This document shows positions 63,101 through 64,000 of a DNA stretch of 64,000 nt, in pieces. This DNA is from Lacinutrix algicola (GTDB taxonomy: Bacteria; Bacteroidota; Bacteroidia; Flavobacteriales; Flavobacteriaceae), in contig NZ_LIQH01000039.1 of the NCBI RefSeq assembly GCF_001418085.1, forward strand, positions 186,001-250,000, given 5' to 3'. A program made the position numbers and the translations under genes. Numbering within the stretch: position 1 is the stretch's first letter; every line of letters starts with the position of its first letter. Under the pieces are notes generated by a model. It made no database searches and had not been told where the DNA came from. It saw only the letters and a list, made by a program, of their open reading frames with translations.

Positions 63101-64000
63101 AAAATATTTAATAATTTACTTAACAATGCTTTTAAGTATACAATTACAGACGATTTAATAAAAGTTGAGTTCAAGAAAGAAAACGATAAAGATTTAATTG
63201 TAAAAGTAACAGACACAGGTAAAGGAATCGATAGTGTCGATCTTGCTCATGTATTCGAGCGTTTTTATCAATCGCAAAAAAAGGACAATACACATATTAG
63301 TGGTTCTGGAATTGGTTTAGCATTCTCAAAGCGATTAGTAGAAATGCATTACGGTTTTATTACTGCGGAGAGTATTAAAAACGAAGGAACAACTATCACT
63401 GTTCGATTACCAATTGTAAAAAAGCATTTACCTACAGATGTTCTAAATGAAATTGATTTACCAAAAGAAAAAGAGGTATCTGTAAGTTCTACAATTATTC
63501 AGGAAAATACAGCGTTAGATATTGTTAGTTCTGGAGATTTTAAAGATTCTGTTATTTTTTATGCTGAAGATAATTTAGAGATGAGAAATTTTGTTTCTAA
63601 TTTACTCGCTAATTATTTTGTGGTAAAATCATTTAGAAACGGTAAAGAGTGTTTCGAAGCCATGGAAGATGAGTGGCCAGATATTGTAATTAGTGATGTG
63701 CAAATGCCAGAAATGAATGGCTTAGACTTGTGCTTAAAAATTAAATCAGATTTAAAAACAAGTCATATTCCAGTTGTTTTATTAACAGCACTTACAAATA
63801 TAGAAGACCATCTTCAAGGCATTAGAGATGGAGCAGATGCTTATATTAAAAAACCGTTTAATGTACAGCACTTAATTACTAATGTAGAAGCATTATTAAC
63901 CATTCGAAAACAACTTAGAGAGCGTTATCAAGTTGGTATTCCATTAACCAAAGAGAATAATAAGAACAACAGAAATGATAATGCGTTTTTAGAAAAACTC
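60188..64000 (+). CDS. hybrid two-component system regulator (partial, C-terminus off the window)
   Basis: At least 1271 residues; the frame stays open at the edge. Signal peptide near residues 1-22, then a series of two-component-regulator propeller repeats (SMLEDSKGFLWFGTYEGINKYDG and others) up to ~690, a Y_Y_Y domain, one membrane span near residue ~815 (AYLVYALLGLLVAYIIVKV), HisKA with FFANISHEIKTPL, HATPase with NNAFKYT and SGSGIGLAFSKRL, and a receiver domain with Asp in ISDVQMPEMNG and a YIKKPF lysine. An AraC helix-turn-helix is expected beyond the edge. Such proteins sense periplasmic oligosaccharide and activate a polysaccharide-utilisation locus. Confidence 0.93.
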   Translation, partial: MLKKHCLLIVLFICVVFGVTSQNSELNYHQKLTITEGLAHNGVTSMLEDSKGFLWFGTYEGINKYDGYELKTIKNTVDNNILTSNRVRTLNQDAQNNIWIGTDEGVTIYEYDLDNYRKLTSNALNKAGFQSSKIRDIIINKTNGFSICVTESNGLFIFNSKDYTFIGHYAPEQKSDYTFFKGLQVDKSNYLVSTSQGLLVFDFEAKTFKNILEKDITYSNSITKLDDNSFLITLLNGVAIIEKNKDSKDELFHLKSKNLIEYQFNSAVVDTKNNLWLGTLNKGFISIEDVENFKSQDNFNIKTFNDGLPILRASSLMSTSNNNCWFSTFNEGVYRFDTNKNPFCNFRTNSSFRTSLGSASVTHIASIDKNRVYLTSSLGGLTILNTQSNTFERLPFQISKTDLSLISAVYVDSKENVWVRFRDENGLRRITKGSKTIEKVEGIVFSNNTNFALRSFTEDKFGNIWIASNTNVYKIVLKANNTLKTFEKLSDNKFFKGETTLITRRVYADPVYDFVWVGSQSKGLIKIENNKGASVKASTIESFTHDKLNENSISSNFVTSIIRLPNNDLWIGTEGGGICKVLNSNTTPTFISFTEKNGLSNNVVKSIVYDNNYNLWVATNIGLNLFNTQKREFRKFNNSDGLAFEDFWYASSRQENSMLLLSGLDGIISFNPNDVPNAEALPKITFENFKIFNKKIIPGDTINKRVLLSKSISEVDKITLKHNENVFSVDFTSLHFLNSKNHGIKYRLLPFNEQWIEVPSNQKTISYNGLQPGSYKLSVMASNSLNDWTEPKTLNIEIKPSKWNTNLAYLVYALLGLLVAYIIVKVILKIQSLNHKVEIEQFEKDKVEEVNEAKLRFFANISHEIKTPLTLISRPLDVLKKSFRNNPDANEKLDLITRQSKKIQQLIEQVQDFRKADANMLKMHYSRFNFDTFIKDIIVDFKFLADNDSKKIECIGDDSITIVSADRDKLEKIFNNLLNNAFKYTITDDLIKVEFKKENDKDLIVKVTDTGKGIDSVDLAHVFERFYQSQKKDNTHISGSGIGLAFSKRLVEMHYGFITAESIKNEGTTITVRLPIVKKHLPTDVLNEIDLPKEKEVSVSSTIIQENTALDIVSSGDFKDSVIFYAEDNLEMRNFVSNLLANYFVVKSFRNGKECFEAMEDEWPDIVISDVQMPEMNGLDLCLKIKSDLKTSHIPVVLLTALTNIEDHLQGIRDGADAYIKKPFNVQHLITNVEALLTIRKQLRERYQVGIPLTKENNKNNRNDNAFLEKL

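Noticed and set aside
1-64000. CRISPR arrays, rRNA genes, complete tRNA genes and insertion sequences
   Set aside because: No regularly spaced repeats, no rRNA or full tRNA folds and no transposase genes were seen on either strand.

Overview
The window is AT-rich, tightly packed bacterial DNA. It looks like a marine or host-associated member of the Flavobacteriaceae (Bacteroidota). The reasons are TANNTTTG -7 promoter elements, a CcoN-CcoO fusion cbb3 oxidase, NirK with a fused cytochrome c, many lipoproteins, and a periplasmic-propeller hybrid two-component regulator at the right edge. The genus cannot be fixed from sequence alone.

Layout. 0-5.7 kb: two secreted M28 peptidases, two small envelope proteins, an exonuclease/GIY-YIG fusion and a DUF2452 protein, all on the minus strand. 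5.7-17.4 kb: a microaerobic respiration block with hemN, the cbb3 oxidase operon (ccoS-ccoNO-ccoQ-ccoP-ccoG-ccoH-TauE-like plus a 54-residue membrane protein), ccoI and an Fnr-like regulator. 17.4-29.7 kb: five tandem-domain universal stress proteins, a FixL-like PAS histidine kinase and a receiver-Crp/Fnr fusion regulator, an ATP-cone/nuclease fusion and small proteins. 29.7-34.1 kb: copper nitrite reductase, an SUMF1-like protein, a metal-binding SCO1-like protein and a porin. 34.1-36.0 kb: a graveyard with a broken outer-membrane barrel, a LacI regulator frameshifted in a pentanucleotide repeat, and an older remnant. 36.2-45.4 kb: cardiolipin synthase, patatin, MscS, a very large PAS/LOV/GAF kinase and a second receiver-Crp/Fnr fusion. 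45.6-57.9 kb: a stress block with a sigma-like factor, thioredoxin, three triple-BON proteins, Dps, oleate hydratase, HdeD-like and coiled-coil proteins. 58-64 kb: scars (tRNA-like 3' end, aldehyde dehydrogenase fragment), an aldo/keto reductase and a hybrid two-component system cut by the window edge.

How it works together. Eighteen copies of a TGA-N6-TCA palindrome lie upstream of genes or operons. In 16 of the 18, a TANNTTTG-like -7 element begins exactly 35 bp after the start of the box in at least one direction, which puts the box centre near -41.5. Three boxes sit between divergent genes. Three Crp/Fnr-type proteins are encoded among these sites. Two of them carry an N-terminal phosphoreceiver and sit directly behind PAS histidine kinases. 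I infer a compressed FixL-FixJ-FixK logic in which the FixJ receiver is fused to the FixK-like DNA-binding protein. It would control the oxidase, haem synthesis, nitrite reductase, stress proteins and membrane remodelling. One kinase carries FixL haem-pocket-like residues. The other carries a LOV domain with the photoactive cysteine.
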